A DNA stretch of 64,000 bases from Agrobacterium cucumeris (GCF_030036535.1 NZ_CP080387.1:2794501-2858500); one strand, 5' to 3'. Positions 37,817 to 46,888 are shown, counted from the first letter of the stretch. Numbers and translations are program-made. Notes: generated by a model from the sequence alone, not told the origin.

Positions 37817-38623
37817 TTATTCCGCGTCCGCTTTTGACAGAACCTCGAGTGTAGGGGTCGAGGTGATATTGTAACCGCAATCCACATAGTGGCACTCGCC
37901 GGTTACACCGCGCGACAGGTTGGACAGCAGGTACAGCGCCGATCCGCCAATATCCTCGATATCCGCCGTGCGCCTCAGCGGCGCGTTCTTCTGGTTCCAT
38001 GCGTAAATAGCACGTGCGTCGGAAATGCCGGCACCCGCCAGCGTGCGGACCGGACCAGCCGAGATGGCGTTGACGCGAATATCGCGCGGCCCGTAATCTG
38101 CAGCGAGATAACGCACGGATGCTTCAAGTGCCGCCTTGGCGACGCCCATGACGTTGTAGTTCGGGATGACGCGTTGCGAACCATTATAGGTCAGCGTCAG
38201 CATCGAACCACCATTCGTCATCAGTTCGGCGGCGCGCTTGGCAATTTCCGTGAATGAGAAGCAGGAAATGACCATGGTGCGGCTGAAATTGTCGCGGGTC
38301 GTGTTCGCGTAAAGACCCTTCAGCTCATTCTTGTCGGAAAACCCGATGGCGTGCACGACAAAATCCAGCGAGCCCCATTTTTCGCGGATCGCCGCAAAAA
38401 GTGCGTCGACAGAGGCGATATCCTCGACATCGCACGGCACGATGAAGTCAGAACCGAGTTCTGCGGCAAGCGGTTTTACGCGTTTACCAAGCGCTTCACC
38501 CTGATAGGTGAAGGCCAGTTCCGCACCCTGCGCCGCAAGTGCCTTTGAAATACCCCAGGCGATGGAGTGATTGTTCGCGACGCCCATGATGAGGCCGCGT
38601 TTACCCTGCATGATGCCGTTCAT
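37817..38623 (-). CDS. fabI: Enoyl-[acyl-carrier-protein] reductase (NADH)
   Basis: A 268-residue SDR-type reductase completing each cycle of fatty-acid elongation. It begins MNGIMQGKRGLIMGVANNHS, the atypical cofactor loop of FabI. The catalytic motif YNVMGVAKAALEASVRYLA supplies Tyr and Lys. ATG at 38623 was chosen over the TTG two codons earlier because it matches the family start. It is the last gene of fabA-fabB-fabI. The ACP substrate includes unsaturated intermediates made by FabA and FabB. Confidence 0.96.
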   Translation of the reverse strand: MNGIMQGKRGLIMGVANNHSIAWGISKALAAQGAELAFTYQGEALGKRVKPLAAELGSDFIVPCDVEDIASVDALFAAIREKWGSLDFVVHAIGFSDKNELKGLYANTTRDNFSRTMVISCFSFTEIAKRAAELMTNGGSMLTLTYNGSQRVIPNYNVMGVAKAALEASVRYLAADYGPRDIRVNAISAGPVRTLAGAGISDARAIYAWNQKNAPLRRTADIEDIGGSALYLLSNLSRGVTGECHYVDCGYNITSTPTLEVLSKADAE

Positions 38624-38629
38624 TGGCAA

Positions 38630-39853
38630 TTATCCGTTATGACGCTGGAAGACCAGCGTGGCGTTGGTGCCGCCGAAGCCGAAGGAATTGGAAAGGATGG
38701 TGTCGATCTTGGCGTTGTCGATGCGGCTGCGAACGATCGGAACGCCCGCAAATTCCGGGTCGAGTTCGGAAATATGCGCGCTTTCGCCGATGAAGCGTTC
38801 CTGCATCATCAGCAGACCGTAGATCGATTCCTGCACGCCGGCTGCACCCAGCGAATGGCCGGTGAGGGACTTTGTCGACTGGATATGCGGAATCCTGTCG
38901 CCGAAGACTTCGCGGATCGCACCGATTTCCTTGCTGTCGCCAACCGGCGTCGAGGTGCCGTGGGTATTGATGTAGTCGATGTCGCCCTTGACGGTGGCGA
39001 GCGCCTGCCGCATGCAGCGGATTGCGCCTTCGCCTGACGGGGCCACCATGTCGTAACCGTCGGAGGTTGCGCCGTATCCGACGATCTCGGCGTAAATCTT
39101 GGCGCCGCGCGCCCTTGCATGTTCCAGTTCTTCGAGAACCAGCACGCCAGCGCCGCCAGCGATGACGAAGCCGTCGCGATTGACGTCATAGGCCCGTGAA
39201 GCGAGAGACGGAGTTTCGTTATATTTGGACGACATCGCGCCCATGGCATCGAAGAGGTTGGACATCGACCAGTCGAGGTCTTCGTGGCCGCCTGCAAACA
39301 TCACATCCTGCTTGCCCCACTGGATCATCTCGGCGGCGTTGCCGATGCAATGCGCCGAGGTGGAGCAGGCAGACGAGATCGAATAGTTGACGCCGTGGAT
39401 CTTGAACCAGGTGGCGAGCGTTGCCGACGCGGTGGATGACATGGCCTTTGGCACGGCGAAGGGGCCGATACGCTTCGGGCTGTTGTTCTTCAGCGTAATA
39501 TCGGCTGCTTCAACGATGGTGCGGGTGGACGGACCGCCCGAACCCATGATGATGCCGGTGCGTTCATTGCCGCTGATGTCGCTCTCTTCGAGACCGGAAT
39601 CGGCGATCGCCTGTTTCATGGCGACATGGTTCCACGCGCCGCCCTGCGACAGGAAGCGCATGGCGCGGCGGTCGACCAGATCGGTCGGGTCAAGAGACGG
39701 CTTGCCCCAGACCTGGCACTTGAAACCGTGTTCGGCAAAATCCGGCGAAAATGAAATGCCGGATTTGGCATCGCGCAACGATGCGGTGACTTCAGCGGCA
39801 TCACCGCCGATGGAAGAAACAATACCGAGGCCGGTGACAACAACTCGTCTCAT
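38630..39853 (-). CDS. fabB: 3-oxoacyl-[acyl-carrier-protein] synthase I
   Basis: A 407-residue condensing enzyme. The nucleophilic cysteine lies in [14 protein letters not shown], and the two active-site histidines in HGTSTPVGD and GHSLGAAG. Close linkage to fabA identifies it as FabB, which extends cis-unsaturated acyl-ACPs, rather than FabF. The start ATG at 39853 is preceded by a purine-rich stretch. It lies 75 bases after fabA and 6 before fabI. Confidence 0.96.
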   Translation of the reverse strand: MRRVVVTGLGIVSSIGGDAAEVTASLRDAKSGISFSPDFAEHGFKCQVWGKPSLDPTDLVDRRAMRFLSQGGAWNHVAMKQAIADSGLEESDISGNERTGIIMGSGGPSTRTIVEAADITLKNNSPKRIGPFAVPKAMSSTASATLATWFKIHGVNYSISSACSTSAHCIGNAAEMIQWGKQDVMFAGGHEDLDWSMSNLFDAMGAMSSKYNETPSLASRAYDVNRDGFVIAGGAGVLVLEELEHARARGAKIYAEIVGYGATSDGYDMVAPSGEGAIRCMRQALATVKGDIDYINTHGTSTPVGDSKEIGAIREVFGDRIPHIQSTKSLTGHSLGAAGVQESIYGLLMMQERFIGESAHISELDPEFAGVPIVRSRIDNAKIDTILSNSFGFGGTNATLVFQRHNG

Positions 39854-39928
39854 GAAAGGGACCTTTTCTTAAGATTTCGGCTGGACGACCGACGCCGCCC
39901 GGCCTTGCCAAGACTTATTCCGTCTGCT

Positions 39929-40444
39929 TCAGGCGGTCTTTTCTTTCGACAGCCCTACACGAAGGTCCGTCGCCTGATAAATGGTTTCTCCGTCGGCCTT
40001 CAGCCAGCCGTCGGCGGTTCCAAGCACCAGACGGCCGCGCATCACACGCTTGAAATCGATACCGTATTGCAGGAGCTTGGTGTTCGGGCGAACCATGCCC
40101 TTGAATTTGACTTCGCCGGTGGAAAGCGCCATGCCGCGGCCTTCTTCACCCAGCCAGCCGAGGAAGAAACCGGTCAGCTGCCACATGCCGTCAAGGCCGA
40201 GGCACCCCGGCATGATCGGGTTGCCCTGGAAATGGCAGGGAAAATACCAGTCATCGGGGCTGACATCGTATTCGGCGCGGATGAAACCCTTGTCGAACGC
40301 GCCGCCGGTTTCGGAAATTTCGGTGATGCGGTGAACCATCAGCATGGGGGGCAATGGGAGCTGGGCATTTCCCGGGCCGAACAATTCGCCGCGACCGCAG
40401 GACAGGATCTCCTCGTAATTGTAACTTGATTGCCTCGTTGCCAT
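39929..40444 (-). CDS. fabA: 3-hydroxydecanoyl-[acyl-carrier-protein] dehydratase/isomerase
   Basis: A 171-residue hot-dog-fold enzyme that dehydrates 3-hydroxydecanoyl-ACP and isomerises the product to the cis-3 form, the branch point to unsaturated fatty acids. The catalytic histidine and aspartate are in [25 protein letters not shown]. The ATG at 40444 follows GAAGTGAAAG and matches the family N terminus [12 protein letters not shown]. It is the first gene of the operon and is divergent from irr. Confidence 0.97.
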   Translation of the reverse strand: MATRQSSYNYEEILSCGRGELFGPGNAQLPLPPMLMVHRITEISETGGAFDKGFIRAEYDVSPDDWYFPCHFQGNPIMPGCLGLDGMWQLTGFFLGWLGEEGRGMALSTGEVKFKGMVRPNTKLLQYGIDFKRVMRGRLVLGTADGWLKADGETIYQATDLRVGLSKEKTA

Positions 40445-40761
40445 ACCGCTTTCACTTCCCCAGTTACTGGTGTTGATTGACTTCACTAGAGCAAGTTAGG
40501 TTCAAAATGAAGCGCTGCAAGGGCAAAGGCCGTTTCGCCCCCATTCTTTGTCTTCAGAACCTTCTTTGCAGAAGTCATTACCTCAATGTGCCGTCCGCAT
40601 ACAGGAACCATCGGGAAGGAACCAGAGGAAATTTGCAAGAATGGCCGGTTTGCAGCCATTTGCGACACTCGGCGACGCTGAAACTATTGAAAGCATTCGC
40701 TGCAAAAGATATATGCTAATGCAATTGGTGAATTTCACCCCTGTGCTTGGAATGGGATTGC
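40445..40761. other. Divergent regulatory region between fabA and irr
   Basis: This 317-base gap carries the promoters of both units. The irr promoter at 40687-40715 is clear. For fabA only a weak minus-strand candidate (TTGAAC near 40501) is visible. An open frame of about 80 codons on the plus strand has no ribosome site and no family resemblance. Confidence 0.45.
40687..40715 (+). promoter_or_regulatory. Probable sigma-70 promoter of irr
   Basis: TTGAAA (40687-40692) and TATATG (40710-40715) are 17 bases apart and lie 47 bases before the irr ATG. The AT-rich -10 region is flanked by TGCA repeats (TGCAAAAG and AATGCA). Confidence 0.6.
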
Positions 40762-41181
40762 ATGGCATTTGACGCCACTTTGGATATCGGAACGAGGCTG
40801 CGGCGCTCGGGGCTGCGCCCCACGCGTCAGCGTGTGGCTTTGGGCGATCTTCTTTTCGCAAAGGGTGATCGCCACCTGACGGTCGAGGAACTGCACGATG
40901 AGGCGGTTACCGCCGGCGTGCCTGTTTCTCTCGCCACGGTTTATAACACGCTGCATCAGTTTACCGAAGCTGGCCTGATCCGCGTTCTGGCTGTCGAGGG
41001 TGCCCGCACCTATTTCGATACCAACGTGTCGGATCACCACCATTTCTTCGTCGAGGGCGAGAACGAGGTTCTCGATATTCCCGTCAATAATCTCCACATC
41101 GGCAACCTGCCGGAAGCGCCGGAAGGCATGGAAATCGCCCATGTGGATGTGGTCATCCGCCTTCGTCGCAAGCGCGGCTGA
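40762..41181 (+). CDS. irr: Iron response regulator Irr (Fur family)
   Basis: A 139-residue Fur-superfamily regulator. The winged helix contains LRRSGLRPTRQRVALGDLLFAKGDRHLTVEELHDEA and the recognition region VSLATVYNTLHQFTEAGLI. The histidine triplet in SDHHHFFVEGE is the conserved metal/heme-binding element of Irr. Unlike Fur, Irr in rhizobia responds to heme status and mainly acts under iron limitation. An N-terminal heme regulatory motif is not visible, as in other non-Bradyrhizobium Irr proteins. ATG at 40762 is chosen. Confidence 0.94.
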   Translation: MAFDATLDIGTRLRRSGLRPTRQRVALGDLLFAKGDRHLTVEELHDEAVTAGVPVSLATVYNTLHQFTEAGLIRVLAVEGARTYFDTNVSDHHHFFVEGENEVLDIPVNNLHIGNLPEAPEGMEIAHVDVVIRLRRKRG

Positions 41182-41205
41182 GGTTTCGGCAGAGACTGGA
41201 AATGA

Positions 41206-41235
41206 AAATGGCGCCCTCGGGCGCCATTTCTGTTT
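41206..41235. terminator. Bidirectional terminator between irr and the TRIC-like gene
   Basis: AAATGGCGCCC and GGGCGCCATTT form a perfect 11-bp stem with a 2-base centre. A/T flanks lie on each side, between convergent genes. Confidence 0.88.
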
Positions 41236-41251
41236 CAGGCGGCTTTATCGC

Positions 41252-41890
41252 TCACTTCATTATATCTTCGGGGCGCCTGCCGGGCTTGGCCTTGTAGGGC
41301 GGAAAAGTCCATCCGAAGATCAGCGCTCCAGAGCGGACGCCGAAAGCCGTCAACACGCCGACGGCTGATGCCGCATAAAGCGGCGCGCCGAGGAAATAGA
41401 CGATAATGAAGGTGGAAGAGCCCAAAAGCGCGCAGGTAATGTAGATTTCCGGTCGCAGGAGGACGGAAGGTTCGCCGGCGAGAATATCGCGCAGCACGCC
41501 GCCGAATGTGGCCGTCAGAACACCGGTGACGATGGCAACGGTCGCAGAGCCGCTCGCGGCAAGGCCCTTGGCTGCCCCCATCACGCAATAAGCGGAGAGG
41601 CCAAGGGCATCAAGCCATAACAGCAGCCGGTAACGGGATTCGAAAAGATGTGCTGTAAAGAAGAGCAAAACCGCGACCGATACGCAGACAAGAATATAGG
41701 TCGGGTTTACCACCCAGAAGACTGGCGCCCTGCCCAGCACGAGGTCACGCACCGTGCCGCCGCCGATCCCTGTCGCGGCTGCGAAAAACAGGAAGCCGAT
41801 CAGGTCCAGTTGCTTGCGTGAGGCAGCCAGAGCACCGGTTGCAGCAAAGATGGCGACACCGGCATAGTCGAGAAAACCCAGCAGTGTCAT
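41252..41890 (-). CDS. TRIC-like cation channel family protein (UPF0126)
   Basis: A 212-residue integral membrane protein with about seven helices in two repeats. GVAIFAATGALAASRKQLDLIGFLFFAAATGIGGGTVRDLVLGR and the later ATVAIVTGVLTATFGGVLRDILAGEPSVLL share the glycine-rich GGGxxRD motif of the family. Bacterial members resemble trimeric intracellular cation channels conducting K+; a physiological role here is unknown. The ATG at 41890 is followed directly by the first helix. Confidence 0.9.
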   Translation of the reverse strand: MTLLGFLDYAGVAIFAATGALAASRKQLDLIGFLFFAAATGIGGGTVRDLVLGRAPVFWVVNPTYILVCVSVAVLLFFTAHLFESRYRLLLWLDALGLSAYCVMGAAKGLAASGSATVAIVTGVLTATFGGVLRDILAGEPSVLLRPEIYITCALLGSSTFIIVYFLGAPLYAASAVGVLTAFGVRSGALIFGWTFPPYKAKPGRRPEDIMK

Positions 41891-42012
41891 GAAAAGGTTC
41901 CCCCCGAAACATGGGCCGCGAACACGTCAGTGTCGCGCAAGCACTAAACTCTAGGCTGGCCGCCCGGATGATCGCAACATCCATAACCGAAACGGATGCA
42001 AAGGAAAATGCC

Positions 42013-42486
42013 GTGCGAATCGCTATCGTTGTCGCTCTTCAGACACTGGTTCTTCTGATGTTTCCGGTGGCGCTGGCGGCACAGCAGCAACTGGTGAACG
42101 ATCCCGAGATTTATGAAAAGGACCATTTTCGCAACGAGTGCAAGGTGGCGGCGTTTGGTGACGATTTCGTTACACGGCTGGATATCAATAATGACGGCCT
42201 GATGGATGCCGTCGTTAATCACGGTGTTCTGGATTGCGACGGCGAAAAAGGCCGCGCCTGTGATGATGAGGGATGCCCCTATAATTTCTACGTCCAGGTA
42301 AAAGAGGGTGGTTATCTGATGATCGCCACAGCCCGGATTTACGGCTACGATTTCATCAAGCGTTTCGGCAACATGGTCTTCGTGCTGAAAATGCATCCGC
42401 GTTATTGCGAACGCACCGACAAGGAGCCCTGCCTGATGACGGTGCGGGTGCGCGGCACGAAATTCGTCACCATTTCGCGAAAGTGA
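42013..42486 (+). CDS. Secreted protein of unknown function with a calcium-loop-like motif
   Basis: A 157-residue protein starting at GTG 42013 with AAGGA 8 bases upstream. Residues about 1-22 form a signal peptide ending ALAAQQ. The mature part includes TRLDINNDGLMDAVVNHGVLDCDG, an aspartate-rich loop like those of EF-hand or FG-GAP proteins, and five or more cysteines (CDDEGC, YCERTDKEPC) suggesting disulfides. I do not recognise the family. It converges with the DUF1275 gene with only 12 bases between. Confidence 0.75.
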   Translation: MRIAIVVALQTLVLLMFPVALAAQQQLVNDPEIYEKDHFRNECKVAAFGDDFVTRLDINNDGLMDAVVNHGVLDCDGEKGRACDDEGCPYNFYVQVKEGGYLMIATARIYGYDFIKRFGNMVFVLKMHPRYCERTDKEPCLMTVRVRGTKFVTISRK

Positions 42487-42498
42487 CGGCGGCAGCCG

Positions 42499-43209
42499 TT
42501 ACGGCGCAATTCGCCGGATTTTGACCCGCTGATTGTATCGCTGGCGGAGCGAGCGCGGAATGACGAGGGTTGCGAAGGCTATGGCGAAAACCGAAGCCGC
42601 AACCACCCACAGCGCATCCGAATGCAGCGTCGCGCCCAACACCGCACCGCAGATTGCGCCGGTGAGCATGCCAAGCCATGGCACGATCTGGATGCCCCAG
42701 TCGAGGCTGCGTTCGCCGAGAAGAAAGCGACCGATGCCGCGGCCGAAACGGGAAAGAGCGCCGGTCACATAGGTGAGGCCGATCGGCAGCCCCTCAATAT
42801 GCTCCACGGCGGCATTGACCATGCCCATCGCAAAAACGACGAGATAAAATTGCAGGAGACCGGAGGCCTCGTCGCGCAGCAGCGCTGCAATCGCCACCAG
42901 CCCGCCCACCGCCATAAGAACTGCGAAGATGCGCCGGTCGAATTTATGCGCCACCACGATGCCGCCGGCATTGCCCGCCACGAAGGCGACGATCGCGAAA
43001 AGCAGTTTGGCAGCGTGGGAGTATATGCCTGACTCCATGGAGACTGCGGCGCGCGTCGTGTTGCCGGTCATGAAGGAGACGAAATCTCCGGAAACGTAAA
43101 GACCCACCGCATCCGTCATGCCGGCGATGAAGGAAATGGCGGCAACCAGCGCAATGCCGGTTGCGGTGCGCCTTGCCTTTATGATGTTGCGACGTCTCTG
43201 TCTGGTCAT
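42499..43209 (-). CDS. DUF1275 (YoaK) family membrane protein
   Basis: A 236-residue protein with about six helices. The family motifs SFIAGMTDAVGLYVSGDFVSFMTGNTTRAAV and MGMVNAAVEHIEGLPIGLTYVTGALSRFGRGIG are intact. The first helix pair is preceded by a basic N terminus (MTRQRRRNIIKARR), which fixes the orientation. The ATG at 43209 is preferred over an upstream start at 43254. Function is unknown; members are sometimes annotated as small permeases. Confidence 0.88.
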   Translation of the reverse strand: MTRQRRRNIIKARRTATGIALVAAISFIAGMTDAVGLYVSGDFVSFMTGNTTRAAVSMESGIYSHAAKLLFAIVAFVAGNAGGIVVAHKFDRRIFAVLMAVGGLVAIAALLRDEASGLLQFYLVVFAMGMVNAAVEHIEGLPIGLTYVTGALSRFGRGIGRFLLGERSLDWGIQIVPWLGMLTGAICGAVLGATLHSDALWVVAASVFAIAFATLVIPRSLRQRYNQRVKIRRIAP

Positions 43210-43317
43210 GGCAGCCCGATGGAAAAACGGCAGACCTGTGCAGGTCCCTGTCACTCTATGTGTAGGACGGTAGGCGACCGATTTGCAATCTTTCCGGCAG
43301 CGCTCAAATGCCTCTAC

Positions 43318-43331
43318 TTTGTCTAGACAAA
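43318..43331. promoter_or_regulatory. Perfect palindrome, probable GntR/HutC-family operator
   Basis: TTTGTCTAGACAAA is a 14-base perfect palindrome 79 bases before the start of the ABC importer operon. GntR regulators of the HutC branch bind GT-N-TA-N-AC-type palindromes, and NagR/DasR-type sites have the related GGTCTAGACC core. A HutC-type regulator is encoded at 46088 in the same operon. Confidence 0.6.
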
Positions 43332-43410
43332 TCTAAAAACCCTGCCTACGATGCCTCAAATAAAGCGATAAAAAATGTCGCACAAAAATAAATCAAAAGG
43401 GGTTCAGATC

Positions 43411-44352
43411 ATGAAAAAAACGTGGGTTCTCGCCACAATTGCAGCGCTTTTCTCATCCGCTTCTGCCTATGCTGAAACATCGGTCACCATCGGCATGTCC
43501 GGCTGGACCGGTTTTGCGCCGCTGACACTTGCCAAGCAGGCGGGTATTTTTGAAAAGAACGGCCTGAAGGTCGATATCAAGAAGATACCGCAGGCCAGCC
43601 GGCATCTGGCCCTTGCGTCGGGTGATATCCAGTGTGCTGCCACCACGGTGGAAACATGGATCGCCTGGAACGCCAATGGCGTGAAGTCCACGCAGATTTT
43701 CCAGATGGACAAATCCCATGGTGCTGATGGTATCGCGGTGCGCGGCGATGTCTCAAGCGTCGCTGATCTCAAGGGGAAAACGATTGCCGCTTCCGCGCCG
43801 GGCACCTCCCCCTATTTCTTCCTTGCCTGGATCCTCAAGGAAAACGGCATGACCCTGAAGGATGTCAAGGTCGTCAACCTTGAGCCGGGACCGGCCGCGC
43901 AGGCATTCGTCGCCGGCCAGAATGATGCGGCCATGACCTATGAGCCTTATCTCTCCACCGTGCGCGCCGCCCCCGACAAGGGTAAAATCCTCGCAACGAC
44001 GCTGGATTATCCCGCCGTCATGGACACGTTCGGCTGCACGCCAGATTTCCTCAAGGACAATCCGCAGGCGGCGAAGGCTCTGGCGGACAGCTATTTCCAA
44101 GCACTCGACCTCATCAAGAAGGACCCTGAGAAGTCCTATGCGACGATGGGCGCGGATGTGAAGCAGGCGGGAGAGGCCTTTGCAGCTTCTGCAAAGTTCC
44201 TGGAATGGCAGGACAAGGCCGCCAACCAGAAGTTCTTCGAGGGCGAATTCAAGACCTTCTCCGAAAAGTCGGCCGATCTGCTTCTCGAAATCGGCGTGAT
44301 CAAGTCGAAGCCCGATCTTTCGACGCTCGCAGATACGTCCTTCATCAAGTAA
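43411..44352 (+). CDS. ABC transporter substrate-binding protein (SsuA/TauA/THI5-like)
   Basis: A 313-residue periplasmic binding protein with signal peptide MKKTWVLATIAALFSSASAYA. IGMSGWTGFAPLTLAKQAGIFEKNGLKVDIKK and LASGDIQCAATTVETWIAWNANG match the NMT1/SsuA-like family that binds sulfonates, taurine, pyrimidines or related compounds. GTSPYFFLAWILKENGM follows. The ATG at 43411 is preceded by AAAGGGG. The exact substrate cannot be read from sequence; the HutC-type regulator in the operon hints at a nitrogenous ligand. Confidence 0.88.
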   Translation: MKKTWVLATIAALFSSASAYAETSVTIGMSGWTGFAPLTLAKQAGIFEKNGLKVDIKKIPQASRHLALASGDIQCAATTVETWIAWNANGVKSTQIFQMDKSHGADGIAVRGDVSSVADLKGKTIAASAPGTSPYFFLAWILKENGMTLKDVKVVNLEPGPAAQAFVAGQNDAAMTYEPYLSTVRAAPDKGKILATTLDYPAVMDTFGCTPDFLKDNPQAAKALADSYFQALDLIKKDPEKSYATMGADVKQAGEAFAASAKFLEWQDKAANQKFFEGEFKTFSEKSADLLLEIGVIKSKPDLSTLADTSFIK

Positions 44353-44493
44353 CGCGCACAGGCGGCTGCATCCCTTGCCGGAATGTTGCCGACAATGACA
44401 TGCAGGAAAGCGTCTTCCGCGCCGGGAATGGTGTGGAAGCGCTCTGAGGGCGCGGTGTAGCTGCCGCGCCGGTTCTCCCAGACAGGCGACAGA

Positions 44494-45267
44494 ATGCAAC
44501 CACTTCAACCTATCAGGAACAGCACGAGAATTGCCCTCGGCATTCTGTTCTTCGTGCTGTTTTTCTCCGCCTGGGGCCTCGCCACGCTTGGCGGCTTCGT
44601 ATCGCCGACCTTTCTGGCGGACCCCATCACCATGCTGAAGGACGGCATCTATCTGCTGACCGATCAGGGCTTTGCCGGCGATATCGGCATGACCATCTGG
44701 CGCGTGGTGGGCGGTTTCGTGCTGGCATCCGTGGTCGCAGTGCCGCTCGGTATCGCCATGGGGGCATATAAGCCCATCGAAGCGTTGCTGGAGCCCTTCG
44801 TCTCCTTCGCCCGCTACCTTCCGGCATCCGCCTTCGTGCCGCTGCTCATTCTCTGGGCCGGCATTGGTGAGATGCAGAAACTGCTGGTTATCTTCATCGG
44901 CGCGGTTTTCCAGATCATCCTGATGGTGGCCGTAGCGGTTGCCGGCACGCGACGGGACCTTGTGGAGGCCGCCTATACCCTCGGCGCAAAAGACAGAGGC
45001 GTGGTGCGCCGTGTTCTCATTCCCGCCAATGCGCCCGATATTGCCGAAATCCTCCGCCTCGTTCTGGGCTGGGCCTGGACCTATGTCATCGTCGCCGAAC
45101 TGATCGGCGCTTCCTCGGGCATCGGTTATATGATCATCAACAGCCAGGCGCTGATGGCAACCGGACAGATCATTTTCGGCATCATCGTCATCGGTGTTAT
45201 CGGCCTCATTTCCGATTTCGCATTTAAATCGCTGAACCGGAAGCTTTTCGCCTGGAGGCTTGCCTGA
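44494..45267 (+). CDS. ABC transporter permease (SsuC/TauC-like)
   Basis: A 257-residue permease with about six helices. The cytoplasmic EAA loop is seen as VEAAYTLGAKDRGVVRRVLIPANAPDIAEILRLVLG. AWTYVIVAELIGASSGIGYMIINSQA near the end is typical of the sulfonate/taurine permease group. The ATG at 44494 was chosen. It lies 141 bases after the binding protein gene and overlaps the ATPase gene by one base (TGATG). Confidence 0.9.
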   Translation: MQPLQPIRNSTRIALGILFFVLFFSAWGLATLGGFVSPTFLADPITMLKDGIYLLTDQGFAGDIGMTIWRVVGGFVLASVVAVPLGIAMGAYKPIEALLEPFVSFARYLPASAFVPLLILWAGIGEMQKLLVIFIGAVFQIILMVAVAVAGTRRDLVEAAYTLGAKDRGVVRRVLIPANAPDIAEILRLVLGWAWTYVIVAELIGASSGIGYMIINSQALMATGQIIFGIIVIGVIGLISDFAFKSLNRKLFAWRLA

Positions 45268-46052
45268 TGAGTGAACTTATTATCAAGGGCGTCAGCCGCA
45301 CCTTTCCGGGCGTGCAGGGCGGGCAGCCGACGCTGGCCCTCCAGCCGACCAATCTGGAAATACCACGCAATGATTTTGTTACCATCCTCGGCCCGTCGGG
45401 CTGCGGAAAATCGACCCTGCTGCGCATCATCGCCGGGCTTGACCGTCCGACGACCGGCGAGGTCCTGCTGTCCGGCCGGGCGGTGACGGGACCGGGTGCG
45501 GATCGCGGTATGGTATTCCAGTCCTACACGCTGTTTCCCTGGCTGACGATCCGGGAAAACGTCGCCTTCGGCCTTCGCGAACGCGGCGTCGCCGAGAAGG
45601 AAAAATGGGAGATCGTTGATAGCTATATCGACAAGGTCGGCCTTCGCGGTTTTGAAAACCATTGGCCGAAACAGCTGTCCGGCGGCATGCAGCAGAGAAC
45701 CGCCATTGCCCGCGCTTTGGCGAACGGTCCGAAAATCCTGCTGCTTGATGAGCCTTTCGGCGCGCTCGACAACCAGACGCGCGGGCTGATGCAGGAATTG
45801 CTGCTCGGCATCTGGGAGCGGGAGCAGAAGACCGTCATTTTTGTCACCCATGACATCGAGGAGGCAGTCTTCATGGCGTCGCGTGTGGTGACCATGTCGG
45901 CAAGGCCGGGGCGCATCAAGTCGATCACGCCGGTCGACCTGCCGCATCCGCGTCACTACACCGTCAAGGCCAGCCCGGAGTTTTCACAGCTGCGCGCGAA
46001 GCTGACGGAGGAAATTCGCAGTGAGGCGATTGCCGCCGCTGCCCATGGCTAG
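45267..46052 (+). CDS. ABC transporter ATP-binding protein (SsuB/TauB-like)
   Basis: A 261-residue ATPase with Walker A GPSGCGKST near residue 45, Q-loop VFQSYTLFPWLTI, signature LSGGMQQRTAIARAL, Walker B ILLLDEPFGALD and switch histidine FVTHDIEEA. All catalytic residues are present. It energises the permease whose gene it overlaps. Confidence 0.93.
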   Translation: MSELIIKGVSRTFPGVQGGQPTLALQPTNLEIPRNDFVTILGPSGCGKSTLLRIIAGLDRPTTGEVLLSGRAVTGPGADRGMVFQSYTLFPWLTIRENVAFGLRERGVAEKEKWEIVDSYIDKVGLRGFENHWPKQLSGGMQQRTAIARALANGPKILLLDEPFGALDNQTRGLMQELLLGIWEREQKTVIFVTHDIEEAVFMASRVVTMSARPGRIKSITPVDLPHPRHYTVKASPEFSQLRAKLTEEIRSEAIAAAAHG

Positions 46053-46087
46053 TTGATCCAGCGAACCGGGAGGAGAGAAGCATCGGG

Positions 46088-46825
46088 ATGAGGAGTACAG
46101 GTGCCGATCTTCAGGAGAAATCACTGCACGAGCGCATCCGCAACGATGTCGAGCGCCATATCATGTCGGGCGAATGGCCGCCGGGATACCGTATTCCTTT
46201 CGAACACGAGATGACCCGGCAATATGCCTGCTCGCGCATGACGGTGAACAAGGCGTTGGGCGAATTGGTACAGCGCGGCCTGATTGAAAGACGCCGGCGG
46301 CTCGGCACCTTCGTTCGCCAGCCCCATGCGCAATCGGCCGTGCTGGAAATCCATGATATCGAGCGGGAGGTTCAGGCGCTCGGCCTCGTTTACGGATACC
46401 GTCTCGACAAGCGGCGTCTGCGCCCCGCGGGTGAAAAAGACAGTGCGGCAATGGCGCTTGCCGCCGACGCGCGGGTGCTGGAGCTCACCTGCACGCATTT
46501 TGCCGGCGGCGTTCCCTTTTGCCTTGAAGAACGCATTATAAATGTCACTGCCGTCCCGGAAGCGGAAGTTGCGGATTTTTCGCAGACCGGTCCGGGCACC
46601 TGGCTGTTGAAGATGGTGCCCTGGAGTGCAGCCGAACATCGCATCAGCGCCGTCTCCGCCGATCGCAAGAATGCGGCGGCGCTGGGCATCGCATCCGGTG
46701 CGGCCTGTCTGGTCATAGATCGCCGCACCTGGCACGGGACGGACTATGTCACGAGCGTTCGTGTGACCTATCCCGGCGACCGGCACGCCCTCGTGGCGCA
46801 ATTTTCGCCTTCGCAAAACACCTGA
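46088..46825 (+). CDS. GntR-family transcriptional regulator, HutC subfamily
   Basis: A 245-residue regulator. Residues about 12-80 form the winged helix (HERIRNDVERHIMSGEWPPGYRIPFEHEMTRQYACSRMTVNKALGELVQRGLIERRRRLGTFV). The rest is a UTRA effector domain with LALAADARVLELTCTHFAGGVPFCLEER. It resembles the histidine-utilisation repressor HutC, but no hut catabolic gene is in the window. It is the last gene of the importer operon, 35 bases after the ATPase gene, and probably binds the palindrome at 43318. Confidence 0.9.
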   Translation: MRSTGADLQEKSLHERIRNDVERHIMSGEWPPGYRIPFEHEMTRQYACSRMTVNKALGELVQRGLIERRRRLGTFVRQPHAQSAVLEIHDIEREVQALGLVYGYRLDKRRLRPAGEKDSAAMALAADARVLELTCTHFAGGVPFCLEERIINVTAVPEAEVADFSQTGPGTWLLKMVPWSAAEHRISAVSADRKNAAALGIASGAACLVIDRRTWHGTDYVTSVRVTYPGDRHALVAQFSPSQNT

Positions 46826-46860
46826 AGCCACTCGGACAGTCACTTTTTTGTAAAGAAGAG

Positions 46861-46888
46861 TTTACGCGTCGTCTTTTAATAATATAAT
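46861..46888 (+). promoter_or_regulatory. Candidate promoter of exbB-exbD-tonB
   Basis: TTTACG and a perfect TATAAT are separated by 16 bases. The surrounding 46850-46920 stretch is strikingly AT-rich, unlike the rest of the window, and would be a natural place for iron-responsive control by RirA or Irr. I cannot point to a confident operator. Confidence 0.5.

Noticed and set aside
40477..40719. An 80-codon ORF between fabA and irr
   Set aside because: No ribosome site or family resemblance, and it overlaps the irr promoter.
46088..46825. Calling the GntR regulator hutC and the importer a histidine transporter
   Set aside because: No hutH, hutU, hutI or hutG genes are present and the binding protein is SsuA/THI5-like.
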